From Urechis unicinctus (taxonomy: Eukaryota; Annelida; Polychaeta; Xenopneusta; Urechidae), in contig CM067356.1 of assembly GCA_034190875.2 (NCBI GenBank), positions 60,486,708-60,550,707 of the forward strand: a stretch of 64,000 nt of DNA. The letters run 5' to 3'. Shown here in pieces: positions 22,871 to 35,079 of the stretch; position 1 is the first letter of the stretch, and each line of letters starts with the position of its first letter. The notes under the pieces are model-generated. The model saw only the letters and a list, made by a program, of their open reading frames with translations, was not told the DNA's origin and searched no databases. Position numbers and translations under genes: made by a program.

Positions 22871-24042
22871 ACATCAAAGTTATGTTTTGCGAACTTCATC
22901 GCTTCATGGTGATAAAAGAAATATATACATTCTGCTATACGAGCACCATGCAGTTCAGTAGCGATATTGTGTTGTAAGCCCAATGAGCACAGCCCATGGG
23001 TTCTTAATGAATGGATTGTTTTCTCTAAAGGTCAGGCAAACAACAACTGTGCCAAAAATGAAATCTTTTCAAAATTTAATCAACTCGAGCAGCATCAGAA
23101 ATCAACTATGTAAGTCCTTATTAAGCTTCAAATATATGACAGGAAGTAATGTAGTAATGTTAAGTCTTACTTATACTGTGTCGACATACACAAAGCACAT
23201 TTCAGTTGTCATATTATCTATCTATGACTTACTGTACACGATCCTGTATCCTTTCTGTGTTTGAATATGGGATAGTGGATGGATGGAACTAATGTCACGG
23301 TGTATGAACACCAATTACCTCTGGCAACCTTACATAACTTGCAACAATTGTGCAAAGCTGTTACATAGGTGAGGGTATGTATCGTTGACCTGTACTTTGG
23401 TTATCAAATCCTTTATTAATGGCCCATAACTCAGCTAGACTGTGGCGTTTAATCAGGAAAACGTCTAATTTACAAGCATGCTTGGCGGCGGCTGCTTAAG
23501 GATCACTATACAGTGTGCTACAGAAAACATGCACTACAGTTCCAGGTGCGTCCCAATTACCATCGACTGACTAGATTGTACTTTGGAGACATCCCTTAAT
23601 TGTCTCATTCTAATCGCCTAACATACGAATTGTGAAATGTATTCATTCTACCTCTGATACTTAGTTGCCAAATAATTAGAAAACGGCTAAAGTGACGCGA
23701 CGGTCATTAACGCGGAAACTCCATGTATATACAATGGCCATCAGACCCATAGGTTCCACCAAATGCTGGTTGGTATAATGAATTTTCTTCTGGAAAAAGT
23801 TATCTAAGGAGAACAGAATGAGTATCTGGTGTCACATGGAGGCAGTCTATTACAGGAGCATTTGAGGCCAAGCTTATCCTGCGCTGCAATAACCCCGACA
23901 GCAAGGGATAAAACATACAATGAAATTATAGCAACGGGTTGTAAAACAATGTTTTTTCCAACCAAAGAGAATTGTCATTAATTATTGAGAGCATCCTACC
24001 ATTCGATTACCATATAATGTAATCGCTAATGCCTTTACCAAC
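22871..24042. other. Spacer, nothing recognised
   Basis: Short ORFs of up to 93 codons have no domains. No repeat border was identified. Confidence 0.5.
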
Positions 24043-24161
<119 letters not shown>

Positions 24162-26559
24162 ACATACAATTAGATGACCAACTGTTATGTTTCGCCGATT
24201 GCAGTTCGGAATAGAATGATGTTTGTTCGGTGAACTAACAAAAGCTCCCAGAGTTAAGAAACTTATAGAATCGTTGTCTGGATAGCCAGTCCATTATACA
24301 GTATATCCTGTATAATGTGTGCTCTGTAATCCAATCAAGTTGCGCTCCAACTAACACGCTGTTACTGACCAACACACATGTGGGACAGCATAATATGAAA
24401 TGGTTTCTTAGGTGGGGACGCAACCTAGTTATCATTGTAAATTAATGCAGTTATGTCATCCACAGAGTGCCCTTAGATGATCTTACGTTTTTGTATCGTT
24501 ACTAATCAATTATCCCGTTATAATATGATAATGATGATGATAAACTGCATCATGTTATTCCACATAACCTTTACATACTGTGACCAGGACGAAAGCTATG
24601 CCTCAGCATTTGCCTCGTTTTTCCAATGCTGCAAAAGATTCATTTATGTGCTGTAAGATATAGCATTTAAATTAGAACAAATAATGGCGTCCTGAAGGTG
24701 CCATTGAGAATAATGTGCACTTATAATTGCCCCACTCGCTCGATTAGTCACAGTTACTAAAGTAAAGGCACCTCGTATTGTTTAATTCGTTAATTGTATT
24801 TATCGTTTATAGAAAAATAACACTGCCTTTAATAACAATATGTCTTGTGGTGTTTATCATGCGGCTATCGCTAATGAACGAATGAGTTGATACATCATTA
24901 TAATTAATTGGCATATCTTCAATAGCATCCCGTTGTTTTGGCAGTAACGAACTATTTTGATAACGTTAACCTAATTATGCGCCATGCTTTATTTCGGTGT
25001 CCAAACAACTCTTAATCATGCTAATGTGTTGTATATCGTTCCATGCGACAATAGGAATCTAGTTTCATTAATCCAGGGAATGCTACAACGCTTCACTAAA
25101 CTGGTGATACGTATGTCAAACAACATGATTGTGATGAAATAATGAATGCTTTAAAAAAGCTGCGGTGCATTCTTCACATTATTATATATAAGGCGAAACT
25201 GTATTTTGATGTCAAATCAGAGGAGATTACCTCATGCTTGAATGCTGCCTATTGATTACAGTACCAGGTGAATCGAGTGGCGTACATCTTCCTGTCAAAG
25301 CCATTGCATTACATAGTTTGCTTGGCTTTCATAGAGCTGTTGAATGAAGCGAATAAATATCAAACATATACTTAAATAATACTGCCACTACTGACGAGTC
25401 TGATACACAAACACGCACAAAAGTCAATTTTAAAACAAATTACCAATTTCATGCAATGCTTTGTATTCACACAGGTTTGCTGTTTTCCAGAGGGGCATGG
25501 AGACCGATCTCCAAAAGAAATATCGGTATTAGGTGGGCTAAAAATTAGCTGTTTTTTAAATAGCAAAGAAAAAACATTGCAAACGCAGTTTGTCAGTCTC
25601 TGGAAGTACATTTCCGGTGGCTGATTATAATTGCCGTTGACTGGATATAAGCTACAGCACGTCTAACTTTGAGCCCCTTTTTTCTTTACTTTACTTCATT
25701 TGATTGCAAACGTGTACATTGGGCAGTGTTCATTGGGTGTGCGGTTTGGAATGAAATTATGAACCTAGAAATAAACAGTGCAAAACAAGTATCTTATTTA
25801 TACGTGGAATGCGTGGGTTTTCTTTTTCCTTTGTGACATTCAACTAATTATCCTTGTTACACAGTAGCCAGTATTTTAATTAATAGAAACAACCTGGTCA
25901 AGAACTACATTACTGCATTCTTAGTACAAAATTATTTCAGCAAATATCATATTACATAAAAATTAGTATGCAATGATTTTTCGCCGATTTTCTTTCATTT
26001 GTATATTTTGTGTCATATATTATGCATACGTATGATGCACGTTTATGTACAGATTTGCTCTGCACTAGAATTTGATCAACAGACGAGTTTTAATCTCAGA
26101 AATAACCTAACGTTTCACGTGTCTTGCCAAGGCGGAATGGAGTTGACCTATGACATCAACGGTTGAATAATCATTACTAACCAAAAAGTTACAAGTCCGG
26201 TTGAAATCATGGTAGAATACACTTAATTCTTTCCTAACCGCGTTATATAGCGGTGCAAACCAATAAGCAATGAACCTCTTAAATATTCATTGTTTTCATT
26301 CGCTACAGAAGATATTGCAGAAATGTAAGCTGTGAGGGATACTGTACATCTATTTGGGCTCCCTTAAGACGTTTGATAAAGTTTAGCACCAGAGTTTAGC
26401 TAGGCCGCTCATGGCCGACATTATCCTGGGTGAGATACAGGAGTTGACAATTTGATGACTCCGTTCATCCAGATCACTATTTGATTAGCAGAAAAGGAGA
26501 ATAGGGGATTGGGCTTGTCTACAAAACGGATAGCGCATCTATGCTAACTGAAAGTAACC
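24162..26559. other. Spacer, nothing recognised
   Basis: AT-rich sequence with short ORFs only (longest about 79 codons). No landmark block of the following array could be matched here, although a very decayed copy cannot be excluded. Confidence 0.45.
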
Positions 26560-27479
26560 CCGTCTCACTGTGCACAAATCAGGCCATTAAATCTGTCATA
26601 AATCATCAAAGCCGGGTAGATCGGGTTCTATCTACTGAATAGAGTAAATCATTACTTGAGTTAGTAGGTAACTACCGAGGTAGTTCATTTGTAGATCTAA
26701 CATTTATCGTGATTTGTGAAGAATGTGGCTTGATTGGTGACTTAACTTGTCAATCTGCAACAAGAAATAAATGTAAATGTTAAATCGTTTTACCATGTTG
26801 CATATTGCATGAAATCCTTTCAATGGATCAATGTGCATGTGTAGTTACACGCAAACAGTTCCTGTGCGGAATTGCTCCCAAAGAAACAATTTTACTTTTG
26901 ATGCTCAACCAAATGTCCTCTCAAATTCTATCAAACATATCATTGAGGAATGCGGCGTCGTATCAAAAAGCTTATGGCTAGACTTAAAAAGCTAACTCGC
27001 GCCCCCGCTCGGCAAACTATGTGTTTGCACCATCTGTGAGCAGCGTGCTTTGTAATAGCGTCTCTTATAATTACTAAGAATCTTTGGATCAATTCGTGGG
27101 GGGCGGTCGCCTTGCGCAATTAAAGGTTTTCTAAGATGTTACAATAAGGCAACCCACGAGACGTTTGATCAACAGTTCCACGTTGCTGATTGTAAGGTAG
27201 CGCCTCTTGACGACAACAATGTATTTTACTTATGTACGTATTCACCGTACAGCTTGCAAAAATGTCTTCCTTGCGTTTGCCCGCATTTTTATATATCTTA
27301 TTTACATAGTACATTTAACAAATATTTTACGTTAAAATTATATCAAATAGCCAATCCATTTTGTACATGTAACTCAAATAATACTGTTGCATGTATATGA
27401 CAGCGCAGTTAGCCATTTACATATTCTTATATATAGCGCTGATTAGTTCCGATAATTGTAAATGCTTGCTTTTATCATA

Positions 27480-27600
27480 TTATGCAAAGTGTTCTGACAC
27501 GTGATGTTCTTACCGCTTGGGTTATTCTCCAAGCGCTAATTGTACATTTGTATGTTTCACCAAAGTGCTTTTGCACGTGATGTTTTTACCGTATGCTGAA
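27480..27600. repeat. Short tandem duplication of about 78 bp
   Basis: AAAGTGTTCTGACACGTGAT near 27,486 is followed about 78 bases later by AAAGTGCTTTTGCACGTGAT, each continuing into GTT(C/T)TTACCG. Confidence 0.7.
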
Positions 27601-28061
27601 GATTGCATACATCAACAGTACATTGCGGGATATCAGCTTGCATGTACGGCGCCATTGATGCTGGTTTTTCCCCTATAGTTACGTTATTACACGCCATTAC
27701 GACTTCATCTCAACCCATTACTACTCAGATGATATTATTGCGTCTTCTTGATTCTGTCGTACTCTTAAATATTCCGTTTTTCATCAGCATGGATGTCAGC
27801 TCAATGTTGCTGCGTCATTGAATTTATTTCCTGATATAGCAGGCTCCATTGATATATCTTCAGTCTGCTACAAGCGAATGCGTGCGACACACTCTGGTTC
27901 ATTAATCACCACAGATGTGCATACAATACCTTACTGACATCAACAAAGGCAAACCCATCATATGATATGTTCATTTGTAGTTGAGATTTTCTTCCGCGGT
28001 TACCGGACACGCGCATGGTTATTAAAAGCATGATTGTCGATTTCAGTTTGATTTACTTAGT

Positions 28062-28416
28062 TTTTTAAACTCCACATCATGCCCTTAAAGGTATACTCCA
28101 CTGTGACATAATATGTATGGGCCTCGTTGTAATCGGTCAGTATAGTGGCCGCCTGTGATTGGTCAGCCAATTACAGGTAGAGCTGGTCTCATGAGGGGAC
28201 ATGGGATTGGGTATATATCGAAGGAGCGTCCAAGTTTCGGGAGCTTACCCCCAGGATCCGAAGCGGGTGGACGCGACTCCAATATATACAGCATAAGACC
28301 GGTTATAACGCGGTGTTGGTATCGTAGTCAATAAATATATCTCGTACGCAGTGAAGTCTTGATATATCTGAGTATACTGCTCAGGCCACTACAGAAGAGA
28401 AACAAGAAATACCCTC
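28062..28416 (+). repeat. 5' long terminal repeat
   Basis: 355 bp. It contains a GATTGGTCAGCCAAT CCAAT-type palindrome near 28,158, a TATA-like GGGTATATATCG near 28,209, and an AATAAA near 28,330. This order (CCAAT, TATA, polyadenylation signal) is as expected for the U3-R-U5 parts. It does not obviously start with TG or end with CA. Confidence 0.85.
28158..28220 (+). promoter_or_regulatory. Probable LTR promoter (CCAAT palindrome plus TATA box)
   Basis: GATTGGTCAGCCAAT carries inverted CCAAT boxes. GGTATATAT follows about 50 bases downstream. The same arrangement is preserved exactly in the 3' copy. Confidence 0.6.
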
Positions 28417-28423
28417 AAACAAA

Positions 28424-28439
28424 TGGTGGAGAATCCGGG
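28424..28439 (+). other. Probable tRNA primer-binding site
   Basis: TGGTGGAGAATCCGGG begins eight bases after the repeat. Its complement ends in CCA, preceded by an acceptor-stem-like and CCCGG sequence. I could not assign the tRNA species. Confidence 0.55.
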
Positions 28440-28485
28440 TAAATACCACACCTTTTAAAGTTATATCGGCAGCCTGTTTGGTAGT

Positions 28486-29589
28486 ATGAGTCTGGAATCG
28501 GATTCGCAACTGCTCGTTAGCACTCTCACAATACTCGTCGAAAAACTATCAGTGATAGTGAACAGTTTAGAGAAAAACAGAGAAGATACGAAAGGAAGAG
28601 GTCCGTTTGTTCGCGATAATCACATCAATTCCGCGCCACAACGCCGCTGGCATTCCCGACCTCGTTGTGCAAGATGCGGCCGCATGGGACACAACACGGA
28701 AGTGTGTTTCTCGGCCCTCCACTACCCCATTTCCCGTCAGTCAACTAGAGCCCCCTGCAGAAATAAGAGTGACACAAGAGACAGCAGGAGCCAAGTACAA
28801 GCACCACACGGTCAGCGACGCTACCCTCACCAACATTCCCGGCATTACCAACCCCCAAGTCACCAAGCCAGTTACAAGCCGTCGGCAAGAGAACCATCCA
28901 CTCACCATCAGACGACTAACCATCGGTGTGGTAATTCTAAATTAAGACACAGCCAATCGTTTTTCAATGCAAATCAAACTGTAAATTCACTATCGTTGCC
29001 AATTCTATGTGACGCATCCACCAAAACAATACTGCATGTAGACTCATCGACACAGACTGAACTCGACGTGACAAAAACGCACGACGCAACGACGCAGACT
29101 GAACACGATCAGACAAAAATCCACGACGCAACGACGCAGACCGAACTTGATGACTCATGCACTACCTCCACTAAAACCCACGAAGTATCCGTCTCCACAT
29201 CAAATTCCCCACCGGACTGCGACTTGACATGCGACATCGACATTGAAACGACTGTACAAAAGCAAAGACTCCACACGACAACCGACGGAAAGACCAAGAA
29301 GAAAAGGAAGAACAAAGCAAAAGCCGTTAAAGCACAGACAGCTCAGTCTGCTCCGAGTGACAGTAGGACGTTGACACCGATCCACACAATAGACGATTTT
29401 CATGACGAATCACTTGACGACTTACACATTTATGATTTCTACCCAAATTTAAATCCCCTTCTCTATCACGACCAATCCATCTACCACCTTGCTAACCACG
29501 ACCCCGACATGGCTACGGACGACGACATTTTCATCGACGCTAAGACAACACAAGACTACATCCCGAGAGTTGTTAAGGTTGGCTGGTGA
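28486..29589 (+). CDS. Gag-like zinc-knuckle protein of the LTR element
   Basis: An uninterrupted frame of 367 aa, far longer than the chance ORFs around it. The N-terminal 35 residues are helical (LVSTLTILVEKLSVIVNSLEK). A CCHC zinc knuckle follows with C61, C64, H69 and C74 (CARCGRMGHNTEVC), the spacing of retroviral and retrotransposon nucleocapsids. A His/Gln/Arg-rich region comes next (about 95-160). Then there are three TQTE motifs at T189, T203 and T217, exactly 14 residues apart. A basic cluster (KTKKKRKNKAK, about 269-279) could be a nuclear signal. The C-terminus is acidic, Asp-rich and Tyr-rich (305-350). It probably binds the element's RNA. No protease or polymerase follows. The alternative, a host CCHC protein flanked by LTRs by chance, is much less likely. 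Confidence 0.75.
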   Translation: MSLESDSQLLVSTLTILVEKLSVIVNSLEKNREDTKGRGPFVRDNHINSAPQRRWHSRPRCARCGRMGHNTEVCFSALHYPISRQSTRAPCRNKSDTRDSRSQVQAPHGQRRYPHQHSRHYQPPSHQASYKPSAREPSTHHQTTNHRCGNSKLRHSQSFFNANQTVNSLSLPILCDASTKTILHVDSSTQTELDVTKTHDATTQTEHDQTKIHDATTQTELDDSCTTSTKTHEVSVSTSNSPPDCDLTCDIDIETTVQKQRLHTTTDGKTKKKRKNKAKAVKAQTAQSAPSDSRTLTPIHTIDDFHDESLDDLHIYDFYPNLNPLLYHDQSIYHLANHDPDMATDDDIFIDAKTTQDYIPRVVKVGW

Positions 29590-30370
29590 CGGTCTCCGCA
29601 GACTGTTAAAGCGACTGGAGTTTCATGACCCCCCAACCATTCTCAACGGACTTGTGTTATCGTGTGATGCCGTCTACCCTCATGCAAATGTTGTTTACCT
29701 GCTTTAATGTAATTCCTTTGTGGATGCAATCTTATTCCCATGTGGCTGACAAAATCCAATTAAGTTCTACTGAATTCGCCCGCGTTACCTTTCTCTAATG
29801 TAAATTGTATCCAATTAACAGATTTAAAATTGCAAATGCGCGGAGTAGTTCGATAAGTTTAAATATGGGGTTTTCACTTTCATCTTAAATGTATTCAGGC
29901 TATTCATGCATCACTGATTGCTGCCAATTTGCCACGGCCTGTGAGATATATGTATGTTAATTTGTTTGTTTGTCGATTGTCCAATGATGCATGTGAATTG
30001 CTGTGATTCATTTGTTATTATTATATTTTAAATTTTTGTGTTATATATAATGTAGTGATGTACTCACCTTTTATAGAAAGGGATAATGTTGGTTAATAAG
30101 ATAATTGATTTATATATTATTCAGATATTCAAAGGCCTGATTCAAACAAAGAGTTAACGTTGTCTGAATGAGCAATATGTGTTTTTATGTTTTAATATGA
30201 AGGAAAATCGCAGTCTATAATTGAGAACTTTTACGTGTGAACAAATGTCTTAATGTACATGAGAGTTATTATATATTAGTATATGTCATGTTTGGTTTCA
30301 CTTTAATGTTTGTACAGTGGAAGTACAAATTTTATAGAAAGGGATAATGTTGTATGGTTTAATCCGTTTA
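29590..30370 (+). other. 3' untranslated part of the LTR element
   Basis: AT-rich and without ORFs beyond the continuation of small chance frames. It contains two copies of a TTTTATAGAAAGGGATAATG purine-tract phrase, near 30,069 and 30,330. The second is in the right place to be the polypurine tract. Confidence 0.6.
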
Positions 30371-30725
30371 TTTTTAAACTCCACATCATGCCCTTAAAGG
30401 TATACTCCACTGTGACATAATATGTATGGGCCTCGTTGTAATCGGTCAGTATAGTGGCCGCCTGTGATTGGTCAGCCAATTACAGGTAGAGCTGGTCTCA
30501 TGAGGGGACATGGGATTGGGTATATATCGAAGGAGCGTCCAAGTTTCGGGAGCTTACCCCCAGGATCCGAAGCGGGTGGACGCGACTCCAATATATACAG
30601 CATAAGACCGGTTATAACGCGGTGTTGGTATCTTAGTCAATAAATATATCTCGTACGCAGTGAAGTCTTGATATATCTGAGTATACTGCTCAGGCCACCA
30701 CAGAAGAGAAACAAGAAATACCCTC
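30371..30725 (+). repeat. 3' long terminal repeat
   Basis: 355 bp, with two differences from the 5' copy. The sequence after it (CAACCCTCCACTTAAG) does not repeat the flank of the 5' copy, so no target-site duplication is evident. Confidence 0.85.
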
Positions 30726-30970
30726 TCAACCCTCCACTTAAGTACCAATGCCATCTTGTCACAAGCCCGCTGCCTAGACTGGGCTGCGAAAGTCACGCTG
30801 CAGGGACGAAGGTCTGGAACGGTACTGTTGAGCAACCCAGTGGGGTGCATCCTCTTTAAGGGATGAGACCGCCATTCAACATAATCATTCTAGTCAAGGG
30901 GGACCAGTTAAACACATAAAAAGACCCGGGCAGCTGGACGACATAGTCCACTTGAACTTAAATAACACTT
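30726..30970. other. GC-richer block directly after the LTR element
   Basis: About 240 bp, richer in GC than its surroundings. It holds short phrases such as GACCCGGGCAGCTGG and no ORF of note. It has no counterpart in array copy II and may be a separate small insertion or a remnant of the target. Confidence 0.35.
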
Positions 30971-31599
30971 TTGCATTTTAATGATATCACAGTTGCTCTC
31001 GATTATTTCGTCTCTCCAGGAGTCGCGACAATCACGTCATTGTGTATAGTTACCTGGGATTTGAGGGACAGGGATATATTCAGGCTGCTACACCTGATTT
31101 TACTCGCAAGCTTAAATTATTGTTTTTTTTATGAATCTCATCAGCTCTACATTCACTATCTCATGGGCATTAATAGAGCCACACGCATTTGATAAATTAT
31201 TAACTGCATTTGAGTATCATCCTCTGTGCTAATACAAAACGTCAAATAGGCTTTATCTGTGCCTTATCAACTACACATCGTACTATTTAAGGTAAAAGCA
31301 TAGCATATCTCATACATCACTCGATCAGTCTCCGTTGTCTCCTAATGCACTTCAATGTAGTGACACTATTCCATTTAGAAGCTGCAGTCAGCAACCCTGC
31401 TTGTTCTTTCGGAAGAAGCAGTGTACTATGCACAACGCAAAGAGGACGAGCTGACACAGAATATATATCAACATCAAAAGTATTTTTTTATTTATCGTTG
31501 AATAAGAACAAAATGTCAATGTCACTGTCGCTGTTCTTATTGCTTTGTCGGGGCCGTTTAGTATAAATCACTTTATAACAGGATGTGGCAATAATAGTG

Positions 31600-34500
31600 C
31601 ATGATATATCAAGTAATCGAATCTCTCACAATGCATCAGTGCCGGATAGACATGAATCTGAGGTCATTAGTACACTACACATTTATCGTGATTTGTTTTA
31701 TATGTCATTTAACCTATCAGTCTGGAACAAGAAACAAATGTGGCGGGTTAATCTATTTACAGTATGGAAGATAATCTGATCAATGGACCAGCGTGTATGT
31801 GTTTTAAAATACTAGTACTAATGGTCCCTGTGCGGAATTGCTCCCATAAACGATAATCGTACGTTATATTTACAATGTATCAAAGACATGTCTTTGGGGG
31901 AAAACGGCGTAGTTTCAAAGAGCTTATAGCTAAGCTTAGAGCGCTTACTTGAGCCTCCGCCTGACAAACAATGTGTACACGCCAACTGTAAAATAACATG
32001 GAATTTTTCAGATAAATTCGGGGATGCAGAACGCGGTCAAAAGACTCAATATCTTCAATAGAAGCCACAATAAGACCACCCCAGAAACGTTGGATCAACA
32101 GTCCGATGTGCTTGGTTGATTTAATGATAGCGTCACATAACGACGGCAATGTTTTTCCTTCCAATGCATACTCGCCGCAGAGCTAGTCGGAGTGAGCCAT
32201 TTCAGCAAAAGTGTACCGCACCAAAATGAGTCATACTGTTATAGTTGTGAATACGCATAGGGGGAATTATGACTGATTTGTATTTGACTGCATTAATTTA
32301 TGATGTGTTTACATCGTAAATTAAAGAAAGAGCTACGATAATGTCCAATACCAATCATGTACGTATGTATCTGGAATACACTCATTCAGTATGGAATGTT
32401 ATTTGATCATTCCATCCATTTTATGACTTAGTTGCAGAAACAGAGGTGTTAGTGTAAATGTCATTAGCATCTATAAAGCCAAAAGCATAAAATACAATGT
32501 GTATTCAATGTCGACAACCCTTTTTATCGGGCAAAGAGCATTTATGATGGGTTTCGTACTGTTGACGAACACATATGGGTACCTTCGGGGCGAGGTTATC
32601 AGCTTCTGTAAGCTAAAAATGTGATTAGGAGACCATCAAAGAAACGGATAGGTTGCACAATTACTTTGCTAATGCGACAGCATCTGTCCAATATAATCGT
32701 TGAGAACACATTAATAGGGGGGAAACTTAAGACTTTATTTGTTTTTGCTGCCTAATGGTCAACCAATTGGATACATGTTTCGGCATCTTATCATGTAGGG
32801 AGTAATCGAATTAGCATTTCCTGGTTGGCTTTTGTCAGAGGTTTTAAAACATTATCCCTTATTTTATCGCACATCTGGAATAGTATTTATAATCCCCATA
32901 ACACCCGTGGGATAAATGAATACTTATAACATATTCGGCTGTCAAATGCAGTGCCATTATTAAGTTATACTTTCCACACGCGTACTTTGTAATCAGTTAA
33001 TGATATACCCTTTAGCTTACCTAAAAACAGTTACTAACCAGCTATATATCAAGAAGAGTCAAGTTTATTCAATGAATAAATTACCATGGGTCCCTCTAGA
33101 ACGCACATGTGGAGCTCATGTTGCATTAGTTATTGTTGGATCTCTAATTATCATGACCAGTGTATCGGTGGTCCACAGCAGTATTAACCTACTACTAAGC
33201 ACAGCGTTATTTGCCTCTCCAAAAAGCAATTATGTATAGTGCCATCTACTCCGCAATATTAGTTTGTTAGTCATTCTGATAACAGAATACAATACAAATA
33301 CACTGCCTTGCATGGACTACTTCAATTACTTATACGCAAGGTGTAAATACAACTATGGATACTTCCTTGGTATTTACATTAAAGGCAATCAAGATTTGGC
33401 TTGTTTCTACCATTTAAATTCATTGACCGGCTTAATATTGGGGTTGTGTCATCTCCGTCAATCCGCTATTTGATTTGACCACACCCCTATCACAGTGTTT
33501 TAAATATCCCTTCCGTAGGGCCCAGGCAGCTTACCGTTATATTTTTTATCCTATGGTATAATTATTTTACAATCGTGAGCAATCTTCAAGATATTACGAT
33601 TTTACGCAATTTTCATTTGTATCCATTTTTTATGAAAAGGTTCGACTTCATTTTTGATTTCCGAAGTACATTGACAGAGTCATAAAAAAGTAAGCCATTG
33701 TTAGCCGGCCCGTGTATCAGCAAGCAAAGCACCGTGAATTGACCAGTGATATATTGGAGCAAATGTTTATGTGGTACAAAATGTACATTAATGAATTAAT
33801 TTGAAAATATGGTTTAGCATAAAGCATTATGTAGCAAACAAACAATACACAGTATAAATATGCATTATTCTGTGCGCGTCTTATGACATACAAGAATGAT
33901 TCAAGAATGTGGATTTTATTCGATGTTTCGTAGTGGCCGGGCAACCAGGATGGGAAAGAACCATGCGTTTTCAAAGTGTTCCCAGCGTGTGGCGGGTAGA
34001 GTGGGGCAAACTCACACACACTTTCTTTAACGTAACTTACTGAATAAATCTCACCATGGTTTTTAATACAAACGCCCCTGCCTCACCAACCTTATGGTGC
34101 TCCTACAATGTTACAAAAATGATATGCATGGGGGATCCTGTGGACCTATTTGGACTTTCAGTTGTGCGCTAACGTTTACCTAGCACACTTGCGGCCAACG
34201 ATATCAATGGTAACGTATTAACATGGATAAATGGATGGAGCAGTAATAGCAGACTTAAAGTGGTGATAAATGGCATTGAGTCATATCTGAAAAGGTTTAC
34301 TAGTGGAGTACCTCAAGGGTCTGTCCTTGAACCCCTTTATTTTTTAATCTACATAAATGATTTTGGCTGTTCTGCTGACATAAGGCCAACATATTTGCAA
34401 CTGACACCCAACTTTGCTCCAAAATTATTTTCAAAGGTCTCTACTTTACTACTATCAGTTCGTCTATTACCGCGTTTACAAGTATGTTTAGGTGGCGCGA

Positions 34501-35079
34501 CATGTTGAAGGTTGCGATACATGGCTGTCTAATCTCATCAACTTGACTTCCGGGCGGATTATTGGTGTTGTAGTCACGATGTACAGACGAAGCTGGTATT
34601 TGTTTATAATTCTTGCCTTGTGTGATTATATTACTGCGTGAGTCAACGGTATACAGAAAATGTGATAATGTTAATTTGTAACGCGCAAAATCACCAAGTA
34701 GTGGTAATTTTCATTGCAAATAAGTATATTCTGATCGGGAATTTATTTAAATGATAATCTGATTGCACGTTTTCAAGCTATATTGTATGCATACCATCTC
34801 ATGATGTTTATATGCTAGTTTGTATATCAATGACACCATATACAGCATTCAACAAACATGTTTGCTACATAGTCATTAACAGATGGTTGGCTGTATGTGG
34901 TTAAAAACACAGCAGAGGATGTTTGTTATTCACTGAGCAATACAGCGCACACATGGTGGTAAATTTTAAGCCCTAGAAAACCAAGAAAGCACATCTCCGT
35001 ATTGAGAATCGTATTATGGTCGTCGCCGCTTAGTAAAAATTTCTAAATAATAGATTATGGTCATAATTGTAGCTGATAA
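31600..35079 (+). repeat. Array copy II
   Basis: Landmarks occur in order: CAGTGCCGGATAGACATG at 31,637, GTGCGGAATTGCTCCCA at 31,830, GGATCAACAGTCC at 32,092, GTTATCAGCTTCTGTAAGCT at 32,597, ACTAACCAGCTATAT at 33,032, CAATGAATAAATTACCAT at 33,069, and TACCATTTAAATTCATTGAC at 33,408. A LINE fragment is inserted near its end. Confidence 0.7.
34150..34508 (+). pseudogene. LINE fragment: part of a reverse transcriptase domain
   Basis: The open frame reads NGNVLTWINGWSSNSRLKV, VINGIESYLKRFTSGVPQGS, then VLEPLYFLIYINDF. S-G-V-P-Q-G-S-V-L-x-P-L-x-F-L-I-Y-I-N-D is the strongly conserved motif of non-LTR retrotransposon reverse transcriptases. The catalytic (F/Y)ADD block, expected shortly downstream, is not seen. 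The frame degenerates after INDF and ends at 34,508. It is a short truncated fragment, likely of the CR1/Jockey-type assemblage by its wording. It may or may not belong to the same family as the endonuclease fragment at 22.5 kb, which is on the other strand. Confidence 0.8.

Larger units (their letters stand above)
28062..30725 (+). mobile_element. Short LTR element with a single zinc-knuckle ORF (TR-GAG-like, non-autonomous)
   Basis: Two direct repeats of 355 bp (28,062-28,416 and 30,371-30,725) differ at only two positions, so the insertion is young. Just after the first repeat is TGGTGGAGAATCCGGG, with the TGG expected of a tRNA primer-binding site. A purine-rich TATAGAAAGGGATAATG stretch lies about 45 bases before the second repeat, and an earlier copy of it occurs at about 30,069. 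The internal region is only about 1.95 kb. It encodes one Gag-like protein and no protease, reverse transcriptase or integrase. The element looks whole for its type, and it would depend on enzymes of an autonomous relative. The exact outer borders and a target-site duplication are not clear. Confidence 0.8.
26560..31600 (+). repeat. Array copy I, interrupted by the LTR element
   Basis: It starts with the block-a phrase AAAGCCGGGTAGATCGG near 26,607. It shares ATTTATCGTGATTTGT (26,702 and 31,680) with copy II. It also shares GTGCGGAATTGCTCCCA (26,864 and 31,830), AGCTTATGGCTAGACTTA-like sequence, and ACGTTTGATCAACAGT-like sequence (27,160 and 32,083). Between 27.4 and 27.6 kb there is a small tandem duplication (CACGTGATGTTCTTACCG-like, about 78 bp apart). 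The LTR element accounts for 2.66 kb of its length. Confidence 0.7.

Noticed and set aside
28486-29589. The 367-aa zinc-knuckle ORF considered as a host CCHC gene
   Set aside because: It lies between near-identical direct repeats with a primer-binding-site-like sequence, so a retroelement Gag-like protein is the better reading.
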